Positions 63,574-64,000 of a DNA stretch of 64,000 bases are shown one piece after another. The position numbers and the translations under genes are program-made. Below the pieces are notes generated by a model that saw only the letters and a list, made by a program, of their open reading frames with translations, ran no database searches and was not told where the DNA came from. Positions within the stretch are counted from its first letter, which is position 1. Each line of letters starts with the position of its first letter. The stretch is taken from positions 1,612,001-1,676,000 of the forward strand of contig JAVTVJ010000452.1 of NCBI GenBank assembly GCA_034509425.1. Reading direction: 5' to 3'. The DNA comes from Eopsaltria australis. Lineage: Eukaryota; Chordata; Aves; Passeriformes; Petroicidae.

Positions 63574-64000
63574 TGTCCTGGGTTAGTCAGGAGGGGTCAA
63601 AATCTAGGAAGTGACCTATGCTGCAGGAAGGGATATAACTTCCTTCCTGGGAGAGAGAGCCAGTAGCTAGGTAGTTTTAAGGATTGATGTGTAGGTGAAC
63701 CAATTAAAAAGTTGATCCTCCTTTGAGGAAAGAACCATATATAAGCAAAGACACTCTGAGCCTCTTCCTCTTTTGGCCTGCTGCTATGTGGAGAGGAGCA
63801 GCTCCTGCTTCTCTCGCTGGTAAGGCTCCCCCATCCTTCCAGAGGAGGGAAGGGGTGGGGAAGGGAGGTTTAGGGCGGCCGTGGCGCTGCAGCCGGAATG
63901 CAGGCTGGAATTTTCAGCAGATCCAGCTCAGCCGACATGTCAGCTACACGAGACAGGGCCAGGCCCCTGCTCCGGGCCAGGCAAGGACCGGGTCGGCTCC
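63574..64000 (+). mobile_element. Endogenous-retrovirus LTR, left part (runs off the window)
   Basis: Starts TGTCCTGGGTTAGTCAGG at 63574 with the LTR-type TG. A CCAAT box lies at 63700-63704 and a TATA box TATATAAG at 63738-63745, in the correct order and spacing for a U3 promoter, so transcription would start near 63768. GC and CpG content rise sharply after 63820, as in many avian LTR R/U5 or leader regions. Whether this is a solo LTR or the 5' LTR of a longer provirus cannot be told, because the window ends. No coding sequence is present in the visible part. Confidence 0.65.
63700..63745 (+). promoter_or_regulatory. CCAAT and TATA boxes of the right-edge LTR
   Basis: CCAAT at 63700-63704 and TATATAAG at 63738-63745 are on the same strand as GRM8. 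A good splice-donor sequence, CTG|GTAAGG with GT at 63820-63821, follows about 75 bp after the TATA box. Together they could start a chimeric transcript, but this is inference with no transcript evidence. Confidence 0.45.

Overview
The window is vertebrate, and most probably from a songbird-type (passerine) genome. It is AT-rich, almost entirely non-coding, and carries CR1 LINE fragments with the avian 3' end, several LTR pieces of avian endogenous-retrovirus type, and one short element with a tRNA-Ile(AAT)-like head joined to a CR1-like tail. As I recall it, that last architecture is the passerine TguSINE1 type. Prokaryotic organisation (operons, CRISPR, insertion sequences) is absent.

The only protein-coding sequence I can support is one internal exon of the group III metabotropic glutamate receptor gene GRM8, on the + strand at 23695-23911. 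It has a consensus acceptor, a consensus donor, and encodes 72 codons plus one base of the ligand-binding domain. Everything else (1-23694 and 23912-64000) reads as the two flanking introns, consistent with GRM8 being a very large gene in vertebrates. The many open frames of 60-140 codons look like chance: none shows a recognisable family, domain or codon-level signal.

Layout: 1-6.6 kb, AT-rich intron with a 14-bp minisatellite and a paired octamer motif. 6.6-7.9 kb, an old antisense CR1. 9.6-10.0 kb, an isolated CpG-island-like segment. 15.3-15.5 kb, a short antisense CR1. 23.7-23.9 kb, the exon. 25.7-26.9 kb, an old sense CR1 with decayed reverse-transcriptase sequence. 28.9-31.2 kb, a CR1 end, a cluster of inverted repeats, the SINE-like element and an ancient dispersed repeat. 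35.4-35.6 kb, an antisense LTR piece with a 9-bp tandem repeat. 49.0-49.5, 57.4-57.9 and 62.1-62.3 kb, three members of one LTR family. 50.5-50.8 kb, a hAT-like non-autonomous DNA transposon with recognisable target-site duplication. 63.6 kb to the end, the start of another LTR with CCAAT and TATA boxes, which continues past the window.

I do not see an undescribed multi-gene system here. The best leads are regulatory or structural: the intronic CpG island, the inverted-repeat cluster at 29.87-30.29 kb, the hAT-like element, and the LTR promoter at the right edge.
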